Positions 43,534 through 52,165 of a stretch of 61,755 bases of DNA are shown piece by piece. The position numbers were made by a program, and so were the translations under genes. The DNA is taken from positions 1 through 61,755 of the forward strand of contig NZ_AEWF01000011.1 of NCBI RefSeq assembly GCF_000190415.1, read 5' to 3'. Source of the stretch: Candidatus Odyssella thessalonicensis L13. Its GTDB lineage: Bacteria > Pseudomonadota > Alphaproteobacteria > Paracaedibacterales > Paracaedibacteraceae. Numbering within the stretch: the stretch's first letter is position 1; the number at the start of each line of letters is the position of its first letter. The notes beneath the pieces are model-generated. The model had not been told where the DNA came from and did no database searches. It saw only the letters and a program-made list of their open reading frames with translations.

Positions 43534-44346
43534 AGATTGATATCTATATGATATCATTTTTATACTAAATATATATATTTTATATATCAATATGGCTTAA
43601 GATTGATATTTGTAAGATACTATAATGATATCAGATTGATAGCTACAAACATTTTTCTAAGATGCGAACAATTAAGAAAATTTACTCAGTATTAGCTCAC
43701 CCTTATGTCTATAATAGAAGCTATCCAAAAAAATAGCTTAATGCAGTTTAGAAAAAATAGGGGACAATAGCATTTCTGAGTAAAGCAAGGTAGCTTATTG
43801 AAGATTGATAAGAATAACAGAGGTGCCACTTTTATTTTCTACAGTAATCCTCTTATATGAGAAGGGTTGTCCTCAATCCGCTAAAAAATGAATGCTATAT
43901 TCATCTACATAAAAAATTGGCCAATTAATAAAAAGAGATGTCTGGAAACCGATCACTTAATTTCCTTCCATAAGAATTGATTGTTTTCATGCGCAATTTT
44001 TCTGTCTTTACTTGCTAATATTGAGATGGTCCAAGCGTTTTATCCTAGGAATAATCCTCGCATTTTAAGGGGAGTATAATTGTTTATTTTCATACAAAGC
44101 AAAAATATTGCAAAACAATATTAATTTAACATCTTTAGTATATCTAAAATATATAATTCTGATATGTTTTTGATATCAAAATGGTTTTTCTTAGGAGGGT
44201 GATTAGAAAAAAGCAAAAATTTTCAGTATATAAAGTTATATATGAAGCTCTACTGGCTGTATAAACATTGCTTCCACTAGGAAATAAAACATCTTTTAAT
44301 GAAATAGTTCAAATGATAACGTTGTGATATAAATTTGATATCACAA
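43534..44346. repeat. Replication/partition repeat region upstream of parA
   Basis: About 800 bp, very AT-rich and without genes. AGATTGATA occurs at 43534, 43600, 43633 and 43802. The palindrome TGATATCA occurs at 43549, 43626, 44171 and 44336. The last is part of a larger inverted repeat, TTGTGATAT-N7-ATATCACAA (44322-44346), overlapping the parA leader. Related TGATAT repeats also follow the parA partner gene at 45307-45325. These look like origin iterons and binding sites for the ribbon-helix-helix partition protein. Confidence 0.55.
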
Positions 44347-44356
44347 AGAGGTAAAA

Positions 44357-44998
44357 ATGATAATACTGATAGGCGGAGAAAAAGGTGGCCCTGGAAAAAC
44401 TACTATAGCAACTAATATTGCGGCAATACGCACTAGTATTGTTGGAGATGTACTATTAGTAGATACAGATAAACAACCAACTTCAAGTTATTGGTGCTCA
44501 TTAAGAGAGGATAAAGGTATAGCCCCCAGAGTTTCTAGCATACAAAAGTATGATAAGGCTGTAAGAACAGAGATAGTGGAGCTTAGTAAGAAATATTCTG
44601 ATATCATTATTGATGCAGGCGGTAGGGATTCTCCCGAACTCAGAGGAGCTTTGTTAGTTTGTGATAAAGCAATATTTCCTTTGCGCCCTTCTCAATTTGA
44701 TTTATGGACCCTTGGAAGGCTAAATACTCTAGTAGAAACAGCGAAAGAAATTAATGAAAAGTTACAAGCATATGTAGTTATAAACCAGTCTTCCCCAAAC
44801 CCAGCAGTGAAAGAAGCAGAAGAAATGAAGGGGTTCCTTACAGAGTTTGAAAACATAAAGGCTTTAAACTCTGTCATATGTGAAAGGATAGCTTTTAGAC
44901 GTGCTGCTTTAAATGGCATGGCAGTAACAGAGTATAAGCCAGAAGATATAAAAGCTAACGAAGAAATTATGGGATTATATAAGGAGATCTATGAATGA
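44357..44998 (+). CDS. parA: ParA-like partition ATPase (type Ib)
   Basis: 213 aa; short, without an N-terminal HTH, so of the type Ib class. The deviant Walker A motif is EKGGPGKTTIATNIA (residues 8-22), with the signature Lys. Walker A' LLVDTDKQPTSS and Walker B DIIIDAGGRD follow. The family binds DNA nonspecifically and moves plasmids using a partner bound at the centromere. GAGGT precedes the ATG, and the ATG follows the TTGTGATAT inverted repeat. The stop overlaps the next start by 4 nt (ATGA), so the two are translationally coupled. Confidence 0.92.
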   Translation: MIILIGGEKGGPGKTTIATNIAAIRTSIVGDVLLVDTDKQPTSSYWCSLREDKGIAPRVSSIQKYDKAVRTEIVELSKKYSDIIIDAGGRDSPELRGALLVCDKAIFPLRPSQFDLWTLGRLNTLVETAKEINEKLQAYVVINQSSPNPAVKEAEEMKGFLTEFENIKALNSVICERIAFRRAALNGMAVTEYKPEDIKANEEIMGLYKEIYE

Positions 44999-45288
44999 GT
45001 AACAATTCATTTAATAAACCCCCCCTTTCTCCATCAGAGAAAGAAAAGAAGGCTGAAGCATTTATCGGATTTCTTGATACATCACCTATGCCCGTAAAAA
45101 GGCAAAGTTCTGAGCGCGTACTTGAAAAGGAAAAAACTAAATCCTTTGTTTTAAGAGTCCCTGAGTCCTTATATATGGATCTAAAAGAGATAGCTGCTTT
45201 AACAAGTATATCTATAAATTCTATCTGTCTAGAATTGCTACGTCCTTCTATTAAAAAGAAGCTGAAAGAGTTAAAAGATATAGAGTAA
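44995..45288 (+). CDS. Ribbon-helix-helix partition protein (ParG-like partner)
   Basis: 97 aa. The C-terminal part (TKSFVLRVPESLYMDLKEIAALTSISINSICLELL) is a ribbon-helix-helix (CopG/MetJ) fold, in which the strand TKSFVLRVP contacts DNA. The N-terminal 50 residues are polar and probably flexible, as in ParG-type partners that stimulate ParA. It overlaps parA by 4 nt, and short TGATAT palindromes upstream and downstream are natural sites for it. It likely represses parA and acts as the centromere-binding protein. Confidence 0.78.
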   Translation: MSNNSFNKPPLSPSEKEKKAEAFIGFLDTSPMPVKRQSSERVLEKEKTKSFVLRVPESLYMDLKEIAALTSISINSICLELLRPSIKKKLKELKDIE

Positions 45289-45498
45289 TTGCATATATAT
45301 ATCATCATGATATAATCATGATATTAAAAAATTATCAATATAATATTAAATTGATGCTTTGCTGATATAAAGTAGTGTTGAAATTCTCATTTAGTTGTGG
45401 TTAACCATACTTAAAATATTAGCTAAACTTTAAAGCGCCTGCTAGTACGGCCACTAAAGCAAGCACTTTCTAGCCACTCAGCGGTAAGACCGTAGTAG

Positions 45499-45681
45499 GA
45501 GACCATCCCAAAGTTGGGGGTCACATTGATTTTGTTAAGTTTTCAGGTTTCGATATATAGTTGATGGGTGGGTTTTAGCTATACTCTTAATGGACTCACC
45601 TTCCGAGAGTAGACGTTTCATCAGGCTCTTTTGTTCTGAGTTGAGCTTAGAGGGACGCCCGAACTTAACACCTCTTTTTTT
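45499..45681 (-). mobile_element. Solo right end of the ISKra4-like transposon
   Basis: Starts with the same 25-bp terminal repeat (45499-45523) and continues with sequence nearly identical to the last 180 bp of the 26750 element, including the resolvase C-terminus (KKRGVKFGRPSKLNSEQK...STIYRNLKT-stop, with a small in-frame deletion). Homology stops at 45681, where a different resolvase fragment begins. Confidence 0.8.
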
Positions 45682-45685
45682 GGTT

Positions 45686-45862
45686 CTGATGGTATGGGAC
45701 CAAATAGATACCACCATCCCTCATGGCACACAGGTGTTTAGATTATCTGCCGCCCTGTCAGAATTTAAACGTGAGATTATTATAGAATGTACCAATGCGG
45801 GACTGGTTGCTGCTAGGGCTCGAGGAAGGTTGGAGTCTCATAATACCTTAAAGGGTAAAATC
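45686..45862 (+). pseudogene. Resolvase remnant
   Basis: The plus strand reads VFRLSAALSEFKREIIIECTNAGLVAARARGR, the E-helix and linker of a Tn3-type resolvase (usual form ALAEFERDLIRERTxAGLxAARARGR). Both ends are missing. The residue changes in the otherwise conserved core support decay. Confidence 0.65.
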
Positions 45863-45874
45863 AATATAATATAT

Positions 45875-46348
45875 TTAGTTTAAGTAAAATTCCTTATTTA
45901 CCCAACTATTACTCTCCTCTACAGCCTCTAATCCCTGTAAGTTACAGTGGCGCATTTGTATTAACTTTTCTACCGTAGGTAAATGCCTTTCTTTCCAAAT
46001 AACCTTTGTAAGATTATTTGCATTTGTATGAATAGTAATATCGCTTACTCTGGAAGCAATTAAAAAAGGATTGTGGCCGCACGAGATTTTTCCTGTATAT
46101 CTAATTGTACCTCCCTTTCCATCAGACAGGCGGCAATATTCCGCTGGATATATGGGTTTTCCATTTTTCGCGTATTGTAACATCTCTATAGTAGAGTAGT
46201 TTTCAATACTATAAACTTTCTCCATAAGGTCTTTTACATAACTAGCAGACTTGCGCCAATTGAGAAAAGCTACTATTTTTTTCTGCGGCCTAGCATGCTC
46301 ACCCAGCCATTCGTTAACTATAATCCATGCACCTTTCAAGGTAATCAT
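45875..46348 (-). CDS. Hypothetical protein, 157 aa
   Basis: Not recognised. Soluble; the N-terminal half is helical and basic (ARPQKKIVAFLNWRKSASYVKDLMEK), and the C-terminal part contains GKISCGHNPFLIASRVSDITIHTNANNLTKVIWKERHLP. Contrasts in charge may indicate nucleic-acid contact, but there is no motif to confirm it. It sits between two resolvase remnants, within the part of arm B that has no counterpart in arm A. Confidence 0.5.
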   Translation of the reverse strand: MITLKGAWIIVNEWLGEHARPQKKIVAFLNWRKSASYVKDLMEKVYSIENYSTIEMLQYAKNGKPIYPAEYCRLSDGKGGTIRYTGKISCGHNPFLIASRVSDITIHTNANNLTKVIWKERHLPTVEKLIQMRHCNLQGLEAVEESNSWVNKEFYLN

Positions 46349-46392
46349 AAAATATTTCCTTTGTAGTGGTATATCTTCGAAAGTACTATATT

Positions 46393-46560
46393 CTACTTCC
46401 TCGAGTATCTCAAATACTGATACAGTGTCTCTCTGCTAATCTGAAACTCTTTAGCGACGTGACTTTTTTGGGGTATCAGCCCCATTCGTATAAAATGAAT
46501 GATACGGTTTGAGATTAAACGAGAGTATGGCTCTGATAATATTAGGGTAGAAGCTATCTA
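46393..46560 (-). pseudogene. Recombinase-type HTH fragment
   Basis: The minus frame, without a start codon, ends RIIHFIRMGLIPQKSHVAKEFQISRETLYQYLRYSRK-stop. The SHVAKEFQISRETLYQYL part is the usual C-terminal HTH of resolvases and related transposases. The rest of the gene is absent. One arm of the inverted repeat below lies inside it. Confidence 0.5.
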
Positions 46561-46706
46561 ATTTGGGCCCCTTATCCGTTCCCATTTATCTGCCTCTTTT
46601 TGGCGCTATATTATGAGAAGGTAATCATCTGATAGTAAAATATACGGTTCCGGAAAAGATCCAGACTCTAGACCGTATCATTTTACACGAATGGGGCTGA
46701 TACCCC
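46470..46706. repeat. Inverted repeat pair (35-39 bp arms)
   Basis: GGGGTATCAGCCCCATTCGT and following bases to 46508, and its inverted copy at 46672-46706, match at all but a few positions and enclose 163 bp. The left arm is in the recombinase HTH fragment, so it could be either the ends of a small nonautonomous element or a local inverted duplication of a coding scrap. Other parts of 46349-46955 hold nothing clear. Confidence 0.55.
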
Positions 46707-46955
46707 TAGTAGAGCATTTTCTCTGACATCATTTATATATAAATATTGCAGAATATAAGATAAAGAGGTCCCTCTATAAAGAGAAGAATTACAGTTTTCA
46801 GCCTAATTAAAGATCAAAACCCTAACTTTTCACCTTAATAATTCTAGAACCTCAATTGATATTACCCTAAACCAATATATATAAAGTTATGCCACGAACA
46901 GCTCTCATCTATTTAAAGATTGGGATAACAGAGTTATCCTTTACTCTTGTCCTAT

Positions 46956-47558
46956 CTAATAGATAGGGGTTGATTTCTTTGTCGAAGATCTCACTTTTGC
47001 CATAAACTGCTCTTTGTCTTTTTCTGTCAATGTTGACCAAGCGTGATGGAAATACTCCCCATATTGTATTTTTTCAGCCAAAACTGCATTTATAGGAGGA
47101 AAGAAATAATGCACTAAACCGCCTCCAATAACGCCTCCCGCTAGAGTGGCCAAGATAATAAAGAGAATGTATAACTTTGAAAACCAAGACAATCTTCTCA
47201 CAATTGTATCCATATGGTTATTAACCCGATGACCTTGCTGTTCAATTCTGTTGATCGCTTTCTCTAATTCATCCCTTGACTTTTCAAGAACTAAACGAAC
47301 AGTTTCTTCAGCAGCTTGTTTAGCCATAAGCTGCGAGGACTCATGTATATTCGCTTTTAATTGCTGAGCGACTCGAGGAGAAAGTCCCTCAAATTCTTTG
47401 ACGGCACCAATAAACTGGCGCGTACAGACAGACATTTGACTTGTGGAGGTGATGATGGCATCTCGTTCTTTTTCAAGTTCTTTAGTTAGACCTCTAATAA
47501 CAAAAAGGGCACTAGTAAGTTCTTTAATCGGATCAGTTGATGCGGAGCTCTGGTTCAT
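46956..47558 (-). CDS. TraA-linked membrane accessory protein, arm B copy
   Basis: Counterpart of the 15789 gene: the same length (200 aa), coiled-coil N-terminal half (LTKELEKERDAIITSTSQMS), a transmembrane helix (residues 130-155, ILFIILATLAGGVIGGGLVHYFF), and the conserved tail IQYGEYFHHAWSTLTEKDKEQFMAKV. About half of all residues are identical, far fewer than in the traA cores, but the last 45 residues are better conserved. It begins 15 nt after traA. Together with the differing TraA tails, this points to a matched pair. The role as a membrane partner of the relaxase is inferred. Confidence 0.6.
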   Translation of the reverse strand: MNQSSASTDPIKELTSALFVIRGLTKELEKERDAIITSTSQMSVCTRQFIGAVKEFEGLSPRVAQQLKANIHESSQLMAKQAAEETVRLVLEKSRDELEKAINRIEQQGHRVNNHMDTIVRRLSWFSKLYILFIILATLAGGVIGGGLVHYFFPPINAVLAEKIQYGEYFHHAWSTLTEKDKEQFMAKVRSSTKKSTPIY

Positions 47559-47572
47559 TATTATTTCCTGCT

Positions 47573-50500
47573 TTAACGACTTAAACTATTATCTTTGATG
47601 AGTGTTTTTTGTTGATCGTGTTCTTTGGTTAAGTTTTGAATTTCAAGCCTCAGTTCTGGGTTTCTAACGCTAAGATACCACATTGTTGTCTCGTTCTTGG
47701 AGATAATTGAAGCTTGTTCTTGTAAAGAACTCAACTCTTGGGTAGAAGCTGTTCCTTCTCTTTCACTCTGTTTGTAAGCTTGGTAAGATTCTTTAAATAA
47801 ATCAATATCTTTCTCAGATTGAGAGCGATAATCCACTTTTCCTGAATCAGATTGTGCTGCGATTTCTTTAGAAAGTCCCGAGGAGGAAGACTCAGGATGT
47901 AAAAGCTGGTTTAGAACTTCCTGCCAAGATGCTTGAGGGGTTTGAGGTAGGGACGGGCGGGAGACAGCCTGGAAGAATTGATCTTTCGCTTGCTGATATT
48001 CTTGCAACGTTTTCCCGGTGGCTTGGAAGATACGCTTTTCCATATCCTGTTTCTCTAAATCGGCCAACATTTCCTTCCATGACTTGGGAGCCTCTGGGGT
48101 AGGAAGACTTATTTCTGAGTGAGGAGAGGGAGGGGCGTCTAAAGTAAGGCCCTTGTCTTGGTTAAGAGTCTTTGCACGCTGAGCCTCAGATGGATCAGTC
48201 TCCACTAGAATCGCCTCAAACTGGGGATCCTTATGCAACCAATGATTGAGGCTGCGTTTGGCCGTATAATGGATGGCTTTCAGGGTATTGGTGACTTTCT
48301 CCAAAGCTTCTCGAATAATTGAGCTCTCTTCTCGAATCAGCTTTAAAGCTTGATTGGTATCAATATAATCGAGCGAAGAGAGTTTCTCTTGCTGCTTTGA
48401 GAGTTGCTTGATTAAGATTCCTTCTGTCCAAAACTCTTGCGCACTCCCATAAATGTAGGCGTCTTCACGGTGACGTGTTAACGCCACATACGAGAGATTG
48501 CTGTGGAAATGGTTCGAGGCTAGAATAAAGCTTTTATCGTTGGTCGCCCCTTGCTGCTTATTGATATTAATAGCCCAGCCTAAATCAAAGTACGGATAAA
48601 GCTTAGAAGCAAAAGAAACGAGTTCGCCTTGTTTGCCGTCTTTACCATCTAAGCGGACTTTTAATTTGGTTGGATTAATCTCTTCAATGGTGCCGAGCAT
48701 ACCATTGCGCACCCCTAAGCCTTGATCATTCTTCATAAACAAAAGGCGATCACCTTTAGAAAAAGCACGTTGCTTTTGAAGTTTGCTTTGGTCGCCGAAA
48801 TCATTCTCTTCCAGGCGCATAATCGTATGGGTAAAGCTTTGTTTATCGACCGCGCCATCTTGGATGCGCAATAGCCGAGCTTGCTCATTTAAAGCTTCAG
48901 TCTCCTTTAAAGTAAAAGCCATTAAGACATGGGATTTATGAGGCTCCGCTTGAATGGAGGCATGCCAATCCCGCATCAGGGTCGCTTGAGTGGCGTGCTT
49001 TGGCTGACAGATAAAGGCTTCACCGTCTCTCCTTGGGCCGTCGAGGCCCCATTGCTGGACAAGGCGCTGGACTTGATACTTTTGCAATGGTGGGTCTGTT
49101 TCAGTAACGAGAGGCGCCGCAAGTCGGTAGGGATCCGTCTTTAAGATCTGTAGAGCCGGACGGCAATCATCGATGTTTTGAGCTATGGCTTGAGCTGCTT
49201 CAACTTCAAGCCTTTTCCACTGCTCTAAGTGACCGTTTCCTCTTTCCTTTTCAACCGCATTGAGCTCAAGGCCACTGCGGAAGGTCCAGCCGACCAGCTT
49301 TTGAGAACGAACCGCTGTATTAAAGGCCTCTACAAGACCCACATAATTCTTTGCCTCTGCCAAGCGTTGAATAGAGGGCAAAGGCTCATCAACAATCTTT
49401 ACGCGGTCCTGGTCGTGATACTTCTGCAAGGCCGCTTCAGTTTCACCACGGCCAAAATGCTGCGTAGCCTCTTTCATCCAGGCCTGGTTTTGACGGATGA
49501 TGGTCTCAAGCTTAGCAACCCCCGTTTCTCGGGTTACTAAACGGAAAGCCGCACCGGCCTCGATCGGTTGCAGCTGGCGTCCATCACCCACTGTGACGAG
49601 CTTGACCCCCAATTTCTGGACGGCTCCTAAGAGCTCTTCAAAGCGGGAGATATCAACCATGCCTGCTTCATCTAAGATTAGAACGGACTTTTCATTAAAC
49701 TGGCTGCGGCCTTGATGGTATTGCTGCAAAAACCGATGTACGGTCATCGACTTGATGCCTTCATTTTGTAAATTCTGAGCAGCTTTTCCTGTCGGTGCTA
49801 ATCCATAAACCTTGTAGCCATTATCCTTCCAGATTTCTTGCGCACAGGTCAGAATGGACGACTTGCCGGTGCCGGCATACCCCACCACAGCCACCAGCTT
49901 TTTATCGTCAACAATGTGGGCCAACGCCTCTTTCTGGTCGACTGTTAAGCCCCCTTTAGCGGCATACTTTTCGTTATAAGCTTGGAGGTGCTTCTCAACA
50001 CTGCTTGGAGTCACTTGAAAGCCAGGATCCTGGCTTAATTGGTGAGCGCGCTCGATTAAATTGAGCTCCTTTTTGAGCATGGTTTTCGTGGTATACACAT
50101 GACCTTCTTGTGTCTCTCTTAAGAGCTTGAGTTCTGGCGAATTGCGCAGCTGGACTTCATAAGCTTGGAAGACTTCCGGATCATCCAGATAACGGGCCAG
50201 AACTTTTTGGACATCGCCCCACATGAAGGTCGATTGCGACTTATGAACGATCTTAAAAACCAGGTCCGGTTGCTTCATGATCCGGTACATATTCTTAAGC
50301 TTAATAAAGTTAAACTCTTGAGCTTTATCCGTCTGCGGTTGGCTCATGGAAAGTGAAGAAATATCCTTAAGACGGCCCTCCATTTCTTGGACGCTGCGAG
50401 AAAGTTTGGGTTGCGCTTCAATATCAATGCCGCGCTCTTCATACGAGCGATGATCAATGCGCGCTTGATGACCGTGAAGTTGCAAATGGAAGTTCGTATA

Positions 50501-51058
50501 AGCTGCTAATTGCTCCCGCCATTCTTCTAGCAATGTCGTTTGATTCCAGGTACGATTTTTTTCTTTTGATAACCCTTTCTCAGTAAGCTCACGTGTTAAA
50601 AGAACCGCATGACAATGGGGCTTATTCTGACCTGAATTTTTGTCATAATCATTATGAAAATTAGTCAGAACTGTAATGCCCCGTTTACAAAACTGATCCT
50701 GAATAAACTCCCGAAATAAGGCAATATTTTGCTCTGAGGTAAGCTCAGCGGGAAGAGCAAATTCGAAATCTTTATAGACCTGAGCATCAATTCTTTTTTC
50801 TGCAAATTCTGCAAGATTGGATAACTTTTGAACGCCTTTTTCACGGTCCTGGGCAATGAGCGTTTTAAGATCTTGGGCCCATTGGGGGGCGTTCTCAGGA
50901 ATCATCAATTCAACATGATCAACTGCTTTGTTGCGGTAATTAAAAAGCTCACCGGTTCGCTCTTCTTGAAGCCGGGTTCCGCTTCGATAAGCGAGCGCTC
51001 CGACCGTGTTACGATCCGAGCGTCCCAGAGTTTTAATGTGAGCGTGATAAATGGCCAT
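47573..51058 (-). CDS. traA: Ti-type conjugative relaxase/helicase TraA, arm B copy
   Basis: 1161 aa. Same plan as the arm A protein: GALAYRSG with probable nucleophile Tyr, KPHCHAVLLTREL metal-site His, Walker A VVGYAGTGKSS, Walker B LILDEAGMVD, GWAININKQQGATND and YVALTRHRE. The relaxase and helicase parts are about 95 percent identical to arm A. After about residue 1035 (from SWQEVLNQLL) the sequence is unrelated to arm A's tail apart from a few shared positions and the final SR. It is flanked by oriT upstream and the accessory gene downstream, so it should be functional by itself. Confidence 0.93.
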   Translation of the reverse strand: MAIYHAHIKTLGRSDRNTVGALAYRSGTRLQEERTGELFNYRNKAVDHVELMIPENAPQWAQDLKTLIAQDREKGVQKLSNLAEFAEKRIDAQVYKDFEFALPAELTSEQNIALFREFIQDQFCKRGITVLTNFHNDYDKNSGQNKPHCHAVLLTRELTEKGLSKEKNRTWNQTTLLEEWREQLAAYTNFHLQLHGHQARIDHRSYEERGIDIEAQPKLSRSVQEMEGRLKDISSLSMSQPQTDKAQEFNFIKLKNMYRIMKQPDLVFKIVHKSQSTFMWGDVQKVLARYLDDPEVFQAYEVQLRNSPELKLLRETQEGHVYTTKTMLKKELNLIERAHQLSQDPGFQVTPSSVEKHLQAYNEKYAAKGGLTVDQKEALAHIVDDKKLVAVVGYAGTGKSSILTCAQEIWKDNGYKVYGLAPTGKAAQNLQNEGIKSMTVHRFLQQYHQGRSQFNEKSVLILDEAGMVDISRFEELLGAVQKLGVKLVTVGDGRQLQPIEAGAAFRLVTRETGVAKLETIIRQNQAWMKEATQHFGRGETEAALQKYHDQDRVKIVDEPLPSIQRLAEAKNYVGLVEAFNTAVRSQKLVGWTFRSGLELNAVEKERGNGHLEQWKRLEVEAAQAIAQNIDDCRPALQILKTDPYRLAAPLVTETDPPLQKYQVQRLVQQWGLDGPRRDGEAFICQPKHATQATLMRDWHASIQAEPHKSHVLMAFTLKETEALNEQARLLRIQDGAVDKQSFTHTIMRLEENDFGDQSKLQKQRAFSKGDRLLFMKNDQGLGVRNGMLGTIEEINPTKLKVRLDGKDGKQGELVSFASKLYPYFDLGWAININKQQGATNDKSFILASNHFHSNLSYVALTRHREDAYIYGSAQEFWTEGILIKQLSKQQEKLSSLDYIDTNQALKLIREESSIIREALEKVTNTLKAIHYTAKRSLNHWLHKDPQFEAILVETDPSEAQRAKTLNQDKGLTLDAPPSPHSEISLPTPEAPKSWKEMLADLEKQDMEKRIFQATGKTLQEYQQAKDQFFQAVSRPSLPQTPQASWQEVLNQLLHPESSSSGLSKEIAAQSDSGKVDYRSQSEKDIDLFKESYQAYKQSEREGTASTQELSSLQEQASIISKNETTMWYLSVRNPELRLEIQNLTKEHDQQKTLIKDNSLSR

Positions 51059-51178
51059 TAACCTTACCTACAAAGCATTGACGCTTGCGTCACAGCGACA
51101 TTGCCATTATGCAATGTATAAGCGCGCCTTGCAATTTTTTATTGCTGCGGACTTATAGAAAATGTTATCCATTTTATA
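51059..51178 (-). other. oriT: Candidate origin of transfer (oriT), arm B
   Basis: The reverse complement carries the same nic-like CAAGGCGCGCTTATAC (51116-51131), the TTGCATAAT inverted repeat (with one base different from arm A), and GACGCAAGCGTC. It is nearly identical to 12150-12269 in inverted orientation and lies between traA and traC, as expected for a Ti-type Dtr region. Confidence 0.7.
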
Positions 51179-51257
51179 ACCATGCTCTATTGATTAGGAC
51201 TCATTAGAGGGATTGTTAAGGGAGAATCTCTTAACACCAATGCAATAAGGAATACCA

Positions 51258-51488
51258 ATGAAAAAGATGGATCATCTCTCGAAAAAGCTCCAAGACTTAC
51301 AAGCTGAACAACAGAAGCTGCAAAGAAAGATTGCAGACCATCTTTATCAAGAAACGCGGAAGATTTTAGGCGAGGACTTTTCGCCGTCACTCGCTTTAGC
51401 GTTGGTTCATCAAGGATGGAATCATTCAGAAAAATCGAAGGAGGATTGGCTTAAGCTATCGACCTCCTTTCCAGAGTCTACCGCTTAA
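51258..51488 (+). CDS. traC: TraC-like relaxosome accessory protein, arm B copy
   Basis: 76 aa; coiled-coil N-terminus (KLQDLQAEQQKLQRKIADHLYQ) and the same FSPSLALALVHQGW core as the arm A copy at 11379. The ATG follows AAGGAAT. It lies directly downstream of the oriT region and divergent from traA, without the extra gene that separates them in arm A, so this is probably the ancestral order. It is expected to help recognise oriT. Confidence 0.6.
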   Translation: MKKMDHLSKKLQDLQAEQQKLQRKIADHLYQETRKILGEDFSPSLALALVHQGWNHSEKSKEDWLKLSTSFPESTA

Positions 51489-51555
51489 AGTTTTAAAACT
51501 CAAATGGTATACATATCAGCGCCACTCCATCACACTTAAACAGAAAATTTATCAG

Positions 51556-51828
51556 ATGAAAAATCGCTCTGGGTTAGCAGGATATGGGTTCCGACAAGCT
51601 CGCACTCGGACCCTCATCCAATTAGGCGGGCTTATGGAGAAAGCAGGCTTGTTTGAGACCTTAGGTATTATTCCGGGCAGCGATCTTCAAAAGGATCCGC
51701 AGATGCAAGAAATTGCCTTGGGATTGCTCGGAGCTTTTATTGGAATGAAAAGCGAGCTCCAAAAGAAAGAAGTTTCCCTGGAGCTATGGAAATTGAAGGC
51801 TCAATCCTTTTTAAATGAGGAGAGATAG
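51556..51828 (+). CDS. traD: TraD-like conjugal transfer protein, arm B copy
   Basis: 90 aa. RQARTRTLIQLGGLMEKAGLFETLG and EIALGLLGAFIGMKSELQKKEVSLELWKLKAQ match the arm A copy closely. It ends NEER-stop while arm A continues for 25 residues, so one of them has gained or lost a C-terminal extension. It follows traC by 67 nt on the same strand and is likely co-transcribed with it. Confidence 0.62.
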   Translation: MKNRSGLAGYGFRQARTRTLIQLGGLMEKAGLFETLGIIPGSDLQKDPQMQEIALGLLGAFIGMKSELQKKEVSLELWKLKAQSFLNEER

Positions 51829-52125
51829 CAGCAAAAATCTGATCAAGGAAATGGTTGATCGTTACACCATTTTAGCTTAGAAAGTCCTCCGGAATGCGCC
51901 AACTGAGATGAGCTAATCGATTTCTATTTCTCTATCTTTAAAGGAAAAGGAGTACTTAAATTATCTGTTTTTATATTAATAATCTATAATTAATATAAAA
52001 ATATTTTTTAGTAATTTATTGAGTAAGGTAAATTTTTAAAGGAAAGGAAAGAAACAGGCACTCATTTTAAGGTAAACAGATTCTTTCTCACAAATCCAAA
52101 ACCATACGCTAATAACTTAAAACCT

Positions 52126-52149
52126 TAAGTGCCACACGTGTGACACTTA
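52126..52149. promoter_or_regulatory. 24-bp near-perfect palindrome, copy in arm B
   Basis: Half-sites TAAGTGCCACAC and GTGTGACACTTA (one mismatch), 16 nt before the 52166 gene. It matches 10540-10561 in arm A at most positions. It is probably an operator for the 52166 gene. The rest of 51829-52165 has no gene. Confidence 0.55.
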
Positions 52150-52165
52150 GATAGAAATTTAACAA

